From Betaproteobacteria bacterium (GTDB taxonomy: Bacteria; Pseudomonadota; Gammaproteobacteria; Burkholderiales; Casimicrobiaceae): DNA of 45,593 nucleotides. The notes below the pieces were generated by a model. It worked only from the letters and a program-made list of their open reading frames with translations, ran no database searches and was not told the origin of the DNA. How positions within the stretch are numbered: the first letter of the stretch is position 1; the number at the start of each line of letters is the position of its first letter. Made by a program: the position numbers and the translations under genes. The stretch lies in assembly GCA_018971195.1 (NCBI GenBank), contig JAGXBK010000005.1, positions 1-45,593 of the forward strand, written 5' to 3'. This document shows, one piece after another, positions 17,259 to 25,730 of this stretch.

Positions 17259-18794
17259 ATGCTTACGCGCTCTTCGCTGACGATCCGCCTGCATCCGGCA
17301 GACGATGTCGTCATCGCCCGCTCGCAGCTCGTCGGCGGCACGACGCTGATCGACGAGAGCGTGGTCGTCTCCGGTCTGGTGCCGCCGGGGCACAAGGTCG
17401 CGACCCGCGCCGTGCGTGCCGGTGCGCCGGTGCGCCGCTACAACCAGATCATCGGCTTCGCCAGCCGCGACATCGCGCCGGGCGAGCACGTGCACCTGCA
17501 CAACCTCGCGATGGGCGCGTTCGACCGCGACTATGCGTTCGGGGTCGATGCGAAGCCGACCTCGTACATCGAGCCTGCGGCGACCTTCATGGGCATCGTC
17601 CGCCGCGACGGGCCGAATGCCGGCAAGGTGGCGACGCGCAACTACATCGGCATCCTGTCGACGGTCAACTGCTCGGCAACCGTCGCGCGCAGCATCGCCG
17701 ACCACTTCAGCCGCGAGCGCCTCGCCGGGTTTGCGAACGTCGACGGCGTCGTGGCGCTGACCCACGGCTCCGGCTGCGGCATGGACACGCAGGGCGACGG
17801 CATGCAGATCCTGCGCCGCACGCTGGGCGGCTATGCGAAGCACCCGAACTTCGCCGGCGTGCTGGTCGTGGGGCTGGGCTGCGAAGCGAACCAGATCAGC
17901 GCATTGCTGGGGGCGCAGGCGCTGCAGGAAGGCGCGCTGCTGCGGACCTTCTCGATCCAGGACACCGGCGGCACCGCGAAGAGCATCGCGCGCGGGATCG
18001 CGATCGTCGGCGAGATGCTTCCGTACGCGGACGCCGTGACGCGAGAGGCCGTGCCGGCGTCGAGCCTGACGATCGGGCTGCAGTGCGGCGGGTCGGACGG
18101 CTATTCGGGCATCACTGCGAATCCCGCGCTAGGCGCTGCGGTCGACCTGCTGGTGCGCCATGGCGGAACGGCGATCCTGTCGGAGACGCCCGAGATCTAC
18201 GGCGCCGAGCACCTGCTTACGCGACGTGCGACCTCGCGCGAGGTCGGCGAGAAGCTGATTGCGCGCATCCGCTGGTGGGAGGACTACACCGCGCGCGAGC
18301 GCGGCGAGATGAACAACAACCCGTCGCCGGGGAACAAGGCGGGGGGACTGACGACGATCCTCGAGAAATCGCTGGGCGCGGTGGCCAAAGGCGGGACCAC
18401 CAACCTGGTCGCCGTCTACGAGTACGCTGAGCCGGTGACCGCGAAGGGATTCGTCTACATGGATACGCCGGGCTACGACCCGGTGTCCGCGACCGGCCAG
18501 GTCGCGGGCGGCGCCAACATGATCGTGTTCACCACCGGCCGCGGGTCTGCGTATGGCTGCGCGCCGGCGCCCTCGCTCAAGCTCGCGACCAACACGCCGC
18601 TGTGGGTGCGGCAGGAAGAGGACATCGATCTCAACTGCGGCGCGATCGTCGACGGGGACGCGACGGTCGCGCAGACCGGCGAGCGGCTGTTCGGGCTGAT
18701 CCTGGAAACCGCGTCGGGCACGAGGACGAAGAGCGAGCGCCATGGCTACGGACAGAGCGAGTTCGTGCCCTGGTATCTCGGTGCGGTGATGTAG
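17259..18794 (+). CDS. UxaA/GarD family dehydratase (altronate dehydratase-like)
   Basis: N-terminal SAF-like region; [49 protein letters not shown]. Confidence 0.9.
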   Translation: MLTRSSLTIRLHPADDVVIARSQLVGGTTLIDESVVVSGLVPPGHKVATRAVRAGAPVRRYNQIIGFASRDIAPGEHVHLHNLAMGAFDRDYAFGVDAKPTSYIEPAATFMGIVRRDGPNAGKVATRNYIGILSTVNCSATVARSIADHFSRERLAGFANVDGVVALTHGSGCGMDTQGDGMQILRRTLGGYAKHPNFAGVLVVGLGCEANQISALLGAQALQEGALLRTFSIQDTGGTAKSIARGIAIVGEMLPYADAVTREAVPASSLTIGLQCGGSDGYSGITANPALGAAVDLLVRHGGTAILSETPEIYGAEHLLTRRATSREVGEKLIARIRWWEDYTARERGEMNNNPSPGNKAGGLTTILEKSLGAVAKGGTTNLVAVYEYAEPVTAKGFVYMDTPGYDPVSATGQVAGGANMIVFTTGRGSAYGCAPAPSLKLATNTPLWVRQEEDIDLNCGAIVDGDATVAQTGERLFGLILETASGTRTKSERHGYGQSEFVPWYLGAVM

Positions 18795-18813
18795 CGCCAG
18801 GACCGGAACGCCA

Positions 18814-18860
18814 CCGGCGGACTCCGCCGGAGGCGGCCCGCGGGCCGCAGCGCAATTGCG
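18814..18860. repeat. Three consecutive palindromes upstream of the sugar-binding protein gene
   Basis: CCGGCGG-act-CCGCCGG (18814-18830), GCGGCCCGCGGGCCGC (18833-18848), CGCAATTGCG (18851-18860). Confidence 0.8.
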
Positions 18861-18917
18861 GAAGGCCGGAAACGGTCCCGCATTGAAATTGACGGGCAAT
18901 CAACCAGGGAGGCATCG

Positions 18918-20297
18918 ATGAAACTGTTCACCAAGTTCGTCGCCGCGCTGTTCGCGCTCGGCATGCTCGGCGCGACCGCGCCGGTATCTGCGCAGGAAAA
19001 GCTCGTCGTCTGGTGGGTCAAGGGTTTCTACAAGTCCGAGGACGACGCGCTGTACGCGATGATCAGGAAATACGAGCAGAAGACCGGGGTCAAGGTCGAG
19101 CTTTCGCAGTACGCCGTGCAGGACGGCATTCCGAAGGTCGTTGCCGCGCTCGACGCGGGCAATCCGCCCGATGTCGCCTACATCGACGTGTTCGACTTCC
19201 AGGTGACCGGCAAATGGGCCTACGACGGCAAGCTCGAGGACCTGACCGACGTCCTGACGCCGATCAAGGACAGGTTCCTGCCGAACACGCTCGAGACGAC
19301 GTACCTGTACGACGCCAAGGCGAACAAGCGCGCGTACTACGCGTTCCCGATCAAGCAGCAGACGATGCACATCAACTACTGGAAGGACATGCTCGCCCAG
19401 GCCGGCTTCAAGCCGTCGGACATCCCGACGACCTGGAAAGCCTACTGGTCGTTCTGGTGCGACAAGGTCCAGCCCGCGTACCGCAAGGCGTCGGGCAAGC
19501 GCATCTTCGCCACCGGCTTCCCGATGGGCGTCGACTCGAGCGACTCGTACTACTCGTTCCTGACCTTCATGGACGCCTACAACGTCAGGCTGGTCGACGA
19601 CAACGGCAAGCTGCTGGTCGGCGACCCCAAGGTCCGCCAGGGGCTGATCAACGCGCTGCGCGACTACACGCAGCCGTATGTCAAGGGCTGCACGCCGCCG
19701 TCGTCGACGAGCTGGAAGGACCCGGACAACAACGTCGCGTTCCACAACAAGACGATCATCATGACCCACAACGCGACGATCTCGATCCCGGCCAAGTGGT
19801 ACGACGACATGAACAACACGACGCTTTCCGCGCAGGAGCGCGAGCAGGCGAAGAAGAACTACTACGACAACATCGCCACGTCGGGTTTCCCCAGCAAGCC
19901 TGACGGGACGCCGATGAAATACCGCGCCGCCGTCAAGACCGGCGTGGTGTTCGCGGATGCGAAGAACAAGAAGCGCGCCAAGGAGTTCGTCGCGTTCCTG
20001 CTCGAGGACGAGAACCTGATTCCGTACGTCGAGGGATCGCTCGGCCGCTGGTACCCGGTCACCAAGTCGGGGGCGGCGCGGCTCGCTTTCTGGCTCGCCG
20101 ACCCGCACCGCACATCGGTCCAGCGCCAGTTCTCGGAAGGGACCAATACGTTCGAGTTCACGAAGAACTGGAAATTCACGATTCTCAACAACGAGAACGT
20201 CTGGGCCAAGGCGATGAATCGCGTCGTCAGCGAGCATTGGCCGGTCGAGAAGGCCGTCGACGAAATGATCGGCCGCATCAAGGAGGTCGCAGGCTGA
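18918..20297 (+). CDS. ABC transporter sugar-binding protein (CUT1 type)
   Basis: Signal peptide MKLFTKFVAALFALGMLGATAPVSAQE; family-1 SBP features; followed by two permeases and an ATPase. Confidence 0.9.
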   Translation: MKLFTKFVAALFALGMLGATAPVSAQEKLVVWWVKGFYKSEDDALYAMIRKYEQKTGVKVELSQYAVQDGIPKVVAALDAGNPPDVAYIDVFDFQVTGKWAYDGKLEDLTDVLTPIKDRFLPNTLETTYLYDAKANKRAYYAFPIKQQTMHINYWKDMLAQAGFKPSDIPTTWKAYWSFWCDKVQPAYRKASGKRIFATGFPMGVDSSDSYYSFLTFMDAYNVRLVDDNGKLLVGDPKVRQGLINALRDYTQPYVKGCTPPSSTSWKDPDNNVAFHNKTIIMTHNATISIPAKWYDDMNNTTLSAQEREQAKKNYYDNIATSGFPSKPDGTPMKYRAAVKTGVVFADAKNKKRAKEFVAFLLEDENLIPYVEGSLGRWYPVTKSGAARLAFWLADPHRTSVQRQFSEGTNTFEFTKNWKFTILNNENVWAKAMNRVVSEHWPVEKAVDEMIGRIKEVAG

Positions 20298-20367
20298 CGA
20301 CCCCGCATTCGCGTCGCGCGCCCCGGTCGTCCCGGTGGCGCGCGGTGGGTGCGAGGGAGGCGACGAG

Positions 20368-21246
20368 ATGTCGACGGTCGCGCTGCCGGGAGTCGAGGCC
20401 GCCACAGCGGACGGCGGTCCGCGAAGGCGCCTGTCGCCGTGGCAGGCGTGGGGGCTCGCGCTGCTCGCGCCCTATGTCGCGGTGTTCCTGGTGTTCGTGC
20501 TGTACCCCGTCGGGTACGGACTGTGGCTCGCGCGCCATCCGCAGAGCTACGTCCAGCTCTTCGCCGACCCGGTTTTCGCGGGCTCGGTGGTCAACACGCT
20601 GATCTTCGTGGTCGTCGGCATCAATCTCAAGATGGCGGCGGCGCTGTTCCTGTCCGGCTTCTTCGTGACCGCGCGGCCCTGGATCCGCTGGCTGTCGGTG
20701 CTGTTCATCCTGCCTTGGGCCGTGCCGTCGATACCGACGATCCTCTCGATCCGGTTCATGCTCAATCCGGAATGGGGCGTGGTCAACCAGGTCATCTTCA
20801 GACTGACCGGCGCCGACGGCCCGAACTGGCTCAACGACCGGTGGATCGCGCTGTCGATGGCGATGCTCGTCCACATCTGGAAGAGCCTGCCTTTCTGGAC
20901 GATGATCCTGATCGCCGGGCGCCTCGCGATTCCCGGCGAGCTCTACGAGGCGGCGAGCGTCGATGGCGCGTCGGTGTGGCAGCGATTCCGCTTCATCACC
21001 TGGCCGTCGCTGTCGACGCTGTACCTGACCTCGGCGATCCTGTCGATGATCTGGACGCTGGGCGATTTCAACAGCGTCTACCTGCTGACCGGCGGCGGCC
21101 CCGCGGACCTGACGCACGTGCTGGCCACGCTCGGCATCCGCTACCTGCGCCTCGACCAGGTCGACCTGGCGATGGCGACGATCGTCTGCGCGCTGCCGCT
21201 GGTGCTGCCGCTGGTCTACTTCATGATGAAGCGCCTGTCGCGATGA
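20368..21246 (+). CDS. ABC transporter permease (MalF-like)
   Basis: Six TM segments; EAA loop ELYEAASVDGASVWQRFRFITWPSL. Confidence 0.92.
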   Translation: MSTVALPGVEAATADGGPRRRLSPWQAWGLALLAPYVAVFLVFVLYPVGYGLWLARHPQSYVQLFADPVFAGSVVNTLIFVVVGINLKMAAALFLSGFFVTARPWIRWLSVLFILPWAVPSIPTILSIRFMLNPEWGVVNQVIFRLTGADGPNWLNDRWIALSMAMLVHIWKSLPFWTMILIAGRLAIPGELYEAASVDGASVWQRFRFITWPSLSTLYLTSAILSMIWTLGDFNSVYLLTGGGPADLTHVLATLGIRYLRLDQVDLAMATIVCALPLVLPLVYFMMKRLSR

Positions 21247-22079
21247 AGCGCCTGCTGACCGAGGCGAGGCTCGTGCTGATCGGGATCCCCGTCGCGATCT
21301 GGACGCTGCTGCCGATCTATCACATGTTCCTGTTCTCGATATCGACCAAGGAAGAGGCTTTTTCAGGGGAGCTATGGCCGGCGCACCCGACGCTGCGCAA
21401 TTTCGGCATCGTGTTCCGCGAGCAGAACTATTTCCTCAACCACTTCTGGCGCCAGTTCGCCAATTCGCTGTTGATCGCGGTTGCCGTCGGCGCGATCACG
21501 CTGGTCGTCGCGGCGGGCGCGGCTTTCTCGATCAGCCGCCTGAGGACGCGCGGCGGCCGGCTGGTGCTGAACTGCGCCCTGTTCACCTACTTCATTCCGG
21601 CTGCATTCCTCGCCGTTCCGATGTACAAGGCGATGGGGACGTACGGACTTCTCAATACGCAGTGGGCGCTGATCCTGGCAATGGTGACGATCGCATCGCC
21701 GTACGCGATCTGGGTGCTGAAGCAGGCCTCGGACAAGCTGCCCTGGGAGCTCGACGAGGCGGCGCGCATCGACGGGGCGTCGCCGCTGCAGCTGTTCCGG
21801 CTCGTCTACCTGCCGCTGATCGCACCTTCACTGGTCGCCGTCGGCACCTACGCGCTGCTGCTCGCCTGGAACGAATACCTGTACGCGTTCCTGCTGCTGT
21901 CCAACGACAAGGACATCACGCTGCCGGTCGCGCTCGGGCACTTCCTGTCGGCGGACGATTCGCCGTGGGAGCTCCTGATGACGACCGGATTGATCTATGC
22001 GCTGCCGCCGGCCGCGATCTACTATGCGTTCAAGCGCTACATGGTGACCGGTCTGACCGCCGGCGCCGTCAAGTCGTGA
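21243..22079 (+). CDS. ABC transporter permease (MalG-like)
   Basis: EAA loop ELDEAARIDGASPLQLFRLVYLPLIAPSL; ATGA overlap with the preceding permease. Confidence 0.92.
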   Translation: MKRLLTEARLVLIGIPVAIWTLLPIYHMFLFSISTKEEAFSGELWPAHPTLRNFGIVFREQNYFLNHFWRQFANSLLIAVAVGAITLVVAAGAAFSISRLRTRGGRLVLNCALFTYFIPAAFLAVPMYKAMGTYGLLNTQWALILAMVTIASPYAIWVLKQASDKLPWELDEAARIDGASPLQLFRLVYLPLIAPSLVAVGTYALLLAWNEYLYAFLLLSNDKDITLPVALGHFLSADDSPWELLMTTGLIYALPPAAIYYAFKRYMVTGLTAGAVKS

Positions 22080-22134
22080 CCGGGTGCCGCGCGCGCGATG
22101 CGCACCCGTCGTCCTGCGCATGGCCTGCCGCCTC

Positions 22135-22169
22135 TGATCCCTGCACTCTGATTCCTGATCCCTGAACAT
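22135..22169 (+). repeat. Degenerate heptanucleotide array (TGATCCC consensus) abutting the ATPase start codon
   Basis: TGATCCC TGCACTC TGATTCC TGATCCC TGAACAT(G). Confidence 0.6.
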
Positions 22170-23241
22170 GGCCCCGGTTTCCTTCAACAACGTCGCAAAG
22201 ACCTTCGGCAGCACCGAGGTCATCCGCGGCATCTCGTTCGACATCCGCGACGGCGAATTCATGGTGCTCGTCGGGCCGTCCGGCTGCGGCAAGTCGACGC
22301 TGCTCCGCATGCTCGCCGGCCTCGAGGAGATCACCGCCGGCACGATCGCGATCGACGGCCGGGTGGTCAACCACGTCGACTCCAAGGACCGCGACATCGC
22401 GATGGTGTTCCAGAGCTACGCCCTCTATCCGCACATGAGCGTGCGCGATAACATGGGCTTCAGCCTGCGGCTGCGCCGGGCCGAGCGCAGCGAGATCGAT
22501 GCGCGCGTCATGCGCGCTGCGCGGATCCTGAATCTGGAACCTTACCTCGATCGCTACCCGCGCGAGCTGTCGGGCGGGCAGCGCCAGCGCGTCGCGATGG
22601 GACGCGCGATCGTGCGCGACCCGAAGGTGTTCCTGTTCGACGAGCCGCTGTCGAACCTCGATGCCAAGCTGCGCGTGCAGATGCGCTCGGAGATCAAGGC
22701 GCTGCACCAGAGGCTGAAGACGACCACCGTCTACGTCACGCACGACCAGATCGAGGCGATGACCATGGCCGATCGCATCGTCGTCATGCACGACGGGGCG
22801 ATCGAGCAGATCGGCACGCCGCTCGAGCTCTACGACCGGCCCGACAACCTGTTCGTCGCGCAATTCATCGGCTCGCCGGCGATGAACGTGGTCCGGGGCA
22901 CGCTGCGACGCACCGGCGGCGCAGCGCACGTCGAGACCGCGGACGGGGTGCGCTGGCCGGCCGGCAGCGGCGGCGTCGACGGGCAGGGGGTGGCTTATGG
23001 CGTGCGGCCGGACCACCTCGAGCTCGTGGGAGGCGGCGAGCCTGCAGTTCCGGGCGAAATCGTCGTCGTCGAGCCCACCGGCTCGGAGACCGAGCTGGTG
23101 GTGCGGATCGGCGACGCGCAGATCATCGTCGAGACGCATGGCCGGACGACGCTGCAGCCCGGTGACACGGTCGGCTTTGCCATCGATCCGGCGAACGTCC
23201 ACCTGTTCGACCAGGCGTCCGGCGCGAGACTCGCGCCGTGA
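22168..23241 (+). CDS. ABC transporter ATP-binding protein, UgpC/MalK type
   Basis: GPSGCGKSTLLRMLAGLEE; LSGGQRQRVAMGRAIVRDPKVFLFDEPLSNLDAKLR; C-terminal TOBE/regulatory domain. Confidence 0.95.
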   Translation: MAPVSFNNVAKTFGSTEVIRGISFDIRDGEFMVLVGPSGCGKSTLLRMLAGLEEITAGTIAIDGRVVNHVDSKDRDIAMVFQSYALYPHMSVRDNMGFSLRLRRAERSEIDARVMRAARILNLEPYLDRYPRELSGGQRQRVAMGRAIVRDPKVFLFDEPLSNLDAKLRVQMRSEIKALHQRLKTTTVYVTHDQIEAMTMADRIVVMHDGAIEQIGTPLELYDRPDNLFVAQFIGSPAMNVVRGTLRRTGGAAHVETADGVRWPAGSGGVDGQGVAYGVRPDHLELVGGGEPAVPGEIVVVEPTGSETELVVRIGDAQIIVETHGRTTLQPGDTVGFAIDPANVHLFDQASGARLAP

Positions 23242-23322
23242 GGGCAACGGCGCCGGTCGTTGGCGCAGCACGCCGGTGGTTGCAGTGCCCTTTCGTTCCT
23301 TTCCGATGATCCCGGGTGCCCC

Positions 23323-25050
23323 ATGAGCCGCAAGCCGAAACGCAAGCTCCGCTCGACCGAATGGTTCGGTCGCCACGACCGCGACGCGCTCGTCCATCGC
23401 TCCTGGATGAAGAACCAGGGTATTCCGCACGACCAGTTCGACGGCCGGCCGGTCGTCGGCATCTGCAACACCTGGTCGCAGGCCACACCTTGCAATGCGC
23501 ACTTCCGCGAGCTCGCGCAGCACGTACGCGATGGCGTGCTCGATGCCGGCGGGTTCCCGATCGAGTTCCCGGTGATGAGCCTCGGCGAGACGCTGATGCG
23601 GCCGACGACGATGCTGTTCCGCAACCAATGCGCGATGGACGTCGAGGAGTCGATCCGCGCCAATCCTTTCGACGGCATCGTGCTGCTGATGGGCTGCGAC
23701 AAGACCACGCCCGCGCTGCTGATGGGCGCGGCGTCCTGCGACCTGCCGACGATCGGCGTCTCGGGCGGACCGATGCTGAACGGGAAGTTCCGCGGCGAGG
23801 ACATCGGCTCGGGCACGCACGTCTGGAAGTTCACCGAGATGCTGAAGACCGGACGGATGAACGAGGCGGACATGATCGAGGCCGAGGGCGGCATGTCGCG
23901 CTCCGCCGGCCACTGCATGACCATGGGCACCGCATCGACGATGGCGTCGATGGTCGAGGCGCTGGGAATGGGCCTGCCGACCAATGCTGCGATCCCCGCG
24001 GTCGATTCGCGGCGCAGGGTGCTCGCGCGGATGGCCGGCCGGCGCATCGTCGAGATGGTGCGCGAGGATCTGCGCATGTCGAGGATCCTGACCCGACAGG
24101 CCTTCGAGAACGCAATCATGGTCAACGGCGCGATCGGCGGGTCGACCAACGCCGTCGTCCATCTGCTGGCGATCGCCGGGCGCATCGGCGTCGACCTGAC
24201 GCTGGACGACTGGGACCGGCTCGGGCGCAGCATGCCCTGCCTCGTCAACCTCATGCCGTCAGGGAAATACCTGATGGAGGACTTTTACTACGCCGGGGGG
24301 CTGCCGGTCGTCATCCGCGAGATCCGCAAGTCGATCCACCGCAAGGCCCTGACCGTGAATGGACGGACGATCTGGGACAACTGCAAGGACGCGGTCAACT
24401 ACAACCGCGACGTCATCACCCCGCTCGAGAAACCTTTCAAGCCGCAGGGAGGCATCGCGGTCCTGCGCGGGAACCTCGCCCCCGACGGCGCCGTGCTCAA
24501 ACCCTCGGCGGCGACGCCGGCTCTGATGAAGCACCGGGGCCGCGCGGTCGTGTTCGAGGATATCGACGATCTCAACCGGCGCATCGACGATCCCGATCTC
24601 GACGTCGAGGTCGACGACATCCTCGTGCTCAAGAACTGCGGACCGAAGGGCTATCCCGGGTTTCCCGAAGTCGGCAACTTCGCGCTCCCCGCCAAGCTGC
24701 TGAAGAAAGGCGTCACCGACATGGTCCGCATCTCGGACGCCCGGATGTCAGGCACCGCATACGGGACCGTCGTGCTGCACACCGCGCCGGAGGCCGCGGC
24801 AGGCGGCCCGCTGGCGCTGGTCGAGAACGGCGACATCATCGAGCTCGACGTCGCCAAGCGCCGCCTGCGCCTGCAGGTCTCGGACGACGAGCTGGCACGC
24901 CGGCGGGCGCGCTGGAAGCCGCCGGAACCCCATGCCGACCGCGGTTGGGTGAGGCTCTACTGCGCGACGGTCCAGCAGGCCGACAAGGGCGTCGACCTCG
25001 ATTTCCTGGTCGGCGGATCGGGCGCGAAAGTCGGCCGGGAGAGCCACTGA
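23323..25050 (+). CDS. IlvD/Edd family dehydratase, L-arabinonate dehydratase-like
   Basis: GICNTWSQATPCNAHFRELA; LMGCDKTTPALLMGA; GTASTMASMVEALGMGLP; RISDARMSGTAYGTVVLH. Confidence 0.9.
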   Translation: MSRKPKRKLRSTEWFGRHDRDALVHRSWMKNQGIPHDQFDGRPVVGICNTWSQATPCNAHFRELAQHVRDGVLDAGGFPIEFPVMSLGETLMRPTTMLFRNQCAMDVEESIRANPFDGIVLLMGCDKTTPALLMGAASCDLPTIGVSGGPMLNGKFRGEDIGSGTHVWKFTEMLKTGRMNEADMIEAEGGMSRSAGHCMTMGTASTMASMVEALGMGLPTNAAIPAVDSRRRVLARMAGRRIVEMVREDLRMSRILTRQAFENAIMVNGAIGGSTNAVVHLLAIAGRIGVDLTLDDWDRLGRSMPCLVNLMPSGKYLMEDFYYAGGLPVVIREIRKSIHRKALTVNGRTIWDNCKDAVNYNRDVITPLEKPFKPQGGIAVLRGNLAPDGAVLKPSAATPALMKHRGRAVVFEDIDDLNRRIDDPDLDVEVDDILVLKNCGPKGYPGFPEVGNFALPAKLLKKGVTDMVRISDARMSGTAYGTVVLHTAPEAAAGGPLALVENGDIIELDVAKRRLRLQVSDDELARRRARWKPPEPHADRGWVRLYCATVQQADKGVDLDFLVGGSGAKVGRESH

Positions 25051-25070
25051 GGCGCGCCGGCGTCGATCTG

Positions 25071-25086
25071 CCGCGGTGCGCCGCGG
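25071..25086. terminator. Possible hairpin between convergent genes
   Basis: CCGCGG-TGCG-CCGCGG; no T-tract, so weak. Confidence 0.3.
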
Positions 25087-25095
25087 ATCATCCGA

Positions 25096-25560
25096 TCACG
25101 GTCCTTGCCGGGGGCCGCGCGCCTCGCCCGATGCGGCGACGCGATCGAGGAATCCCGACAGCGTCGGACCAATCCGCGCCAGCTCGGCGCGATGCGCGCC
25201 GGCGAGCTTCTGGAACATGCGGCTGCCTCTGGGCGTCAGGATGAGGTTGACCTTGCGCCGATCATCGCGCGCGACGCGCCGGACGATCAGCCCTTCCTCC
25301 TCGAGACGGTCCACCAGTCCGACCGCGCTGTTGTGCCTGATCATCAGCTGCCGGGCGAGATCGTTGATCGTGACGGGGCCTTCGCCGGACGCGCCCTTGA
25401 TCGCAAGCAGCGCCTGGTACTGCTGGGGCGTCAGGCCGACCACGCCCGCGGCGGCTTCGCTGAACGACAGGAACCGTCGCAGTGAGTAACGGAACTGGGC
25501 GAGCGCCTCGTACTCGCCCTGGTCCAGGGCGCGGGTTCTGCCGGCTTTGCGATTGGTCAT
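25096..25560 (-). CDS. MarR family transcriptional regulator
   Basis: LTPQQYQALLAIKG; NDLARQLMIRHNSAVGLVDRLEEEGLIVRRVARDDRRKVNLILTPRG. Confidence 0.92.
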   Translation of the reverse strand: MTNRKAGRTRALDQGEYEALAQFRYSLRRFLSFSEAAAGVVGLTPQQYQALLAIKGASGEGPVTINDLARQLMIRHNSAVGLVDRLEEEGLIVRRVARDDRRKVNLILTPRGSRMFQKLAGAHRAELARIGPTLSGFLDRVAASGEARGPRQGP

Positions 25561-25664
25561 CTTCGTGGTCCCGGGATGCGGCCCGATCTGTCGCCGGAAC
25601 AGCCATCCGGCCCGCATATTGCTGTTCGGCCGCCTGCTTCGGATTGTGAGCGCTGCGCAGGCGG

Positions 25665-25707
25665 TTGACAACGGATCGAAGTCCGATAGACTTTGACGCA
25701 GGTCAAA
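25665..25707 (+). promoter_or_regulatory. Candidate promoter TTGACA-16-TAGACT plus palindromic operator TTTGAC-N4-GTCAAA
   Basis: -35 25665-25670, -10 25687-25692, palindrome 25692-25707, upstream of the SBP start at 25731. Confidence 0.6.
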
Positions 25708-25730
25708 CTACGAACTTCAAGGAGGATGTG

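Noticed and set aside
18900-20405. 501-aa minus-strand ORF
   Set aside because: Antisense to the sugar-binding protein gene; no recognisable domain.
22069-24162. 697-aa minus-strand ORF
   Set aside because: Antisense to the ABC ATPase and IlvD/Edd dehydratase genes, both with clear family motifs.
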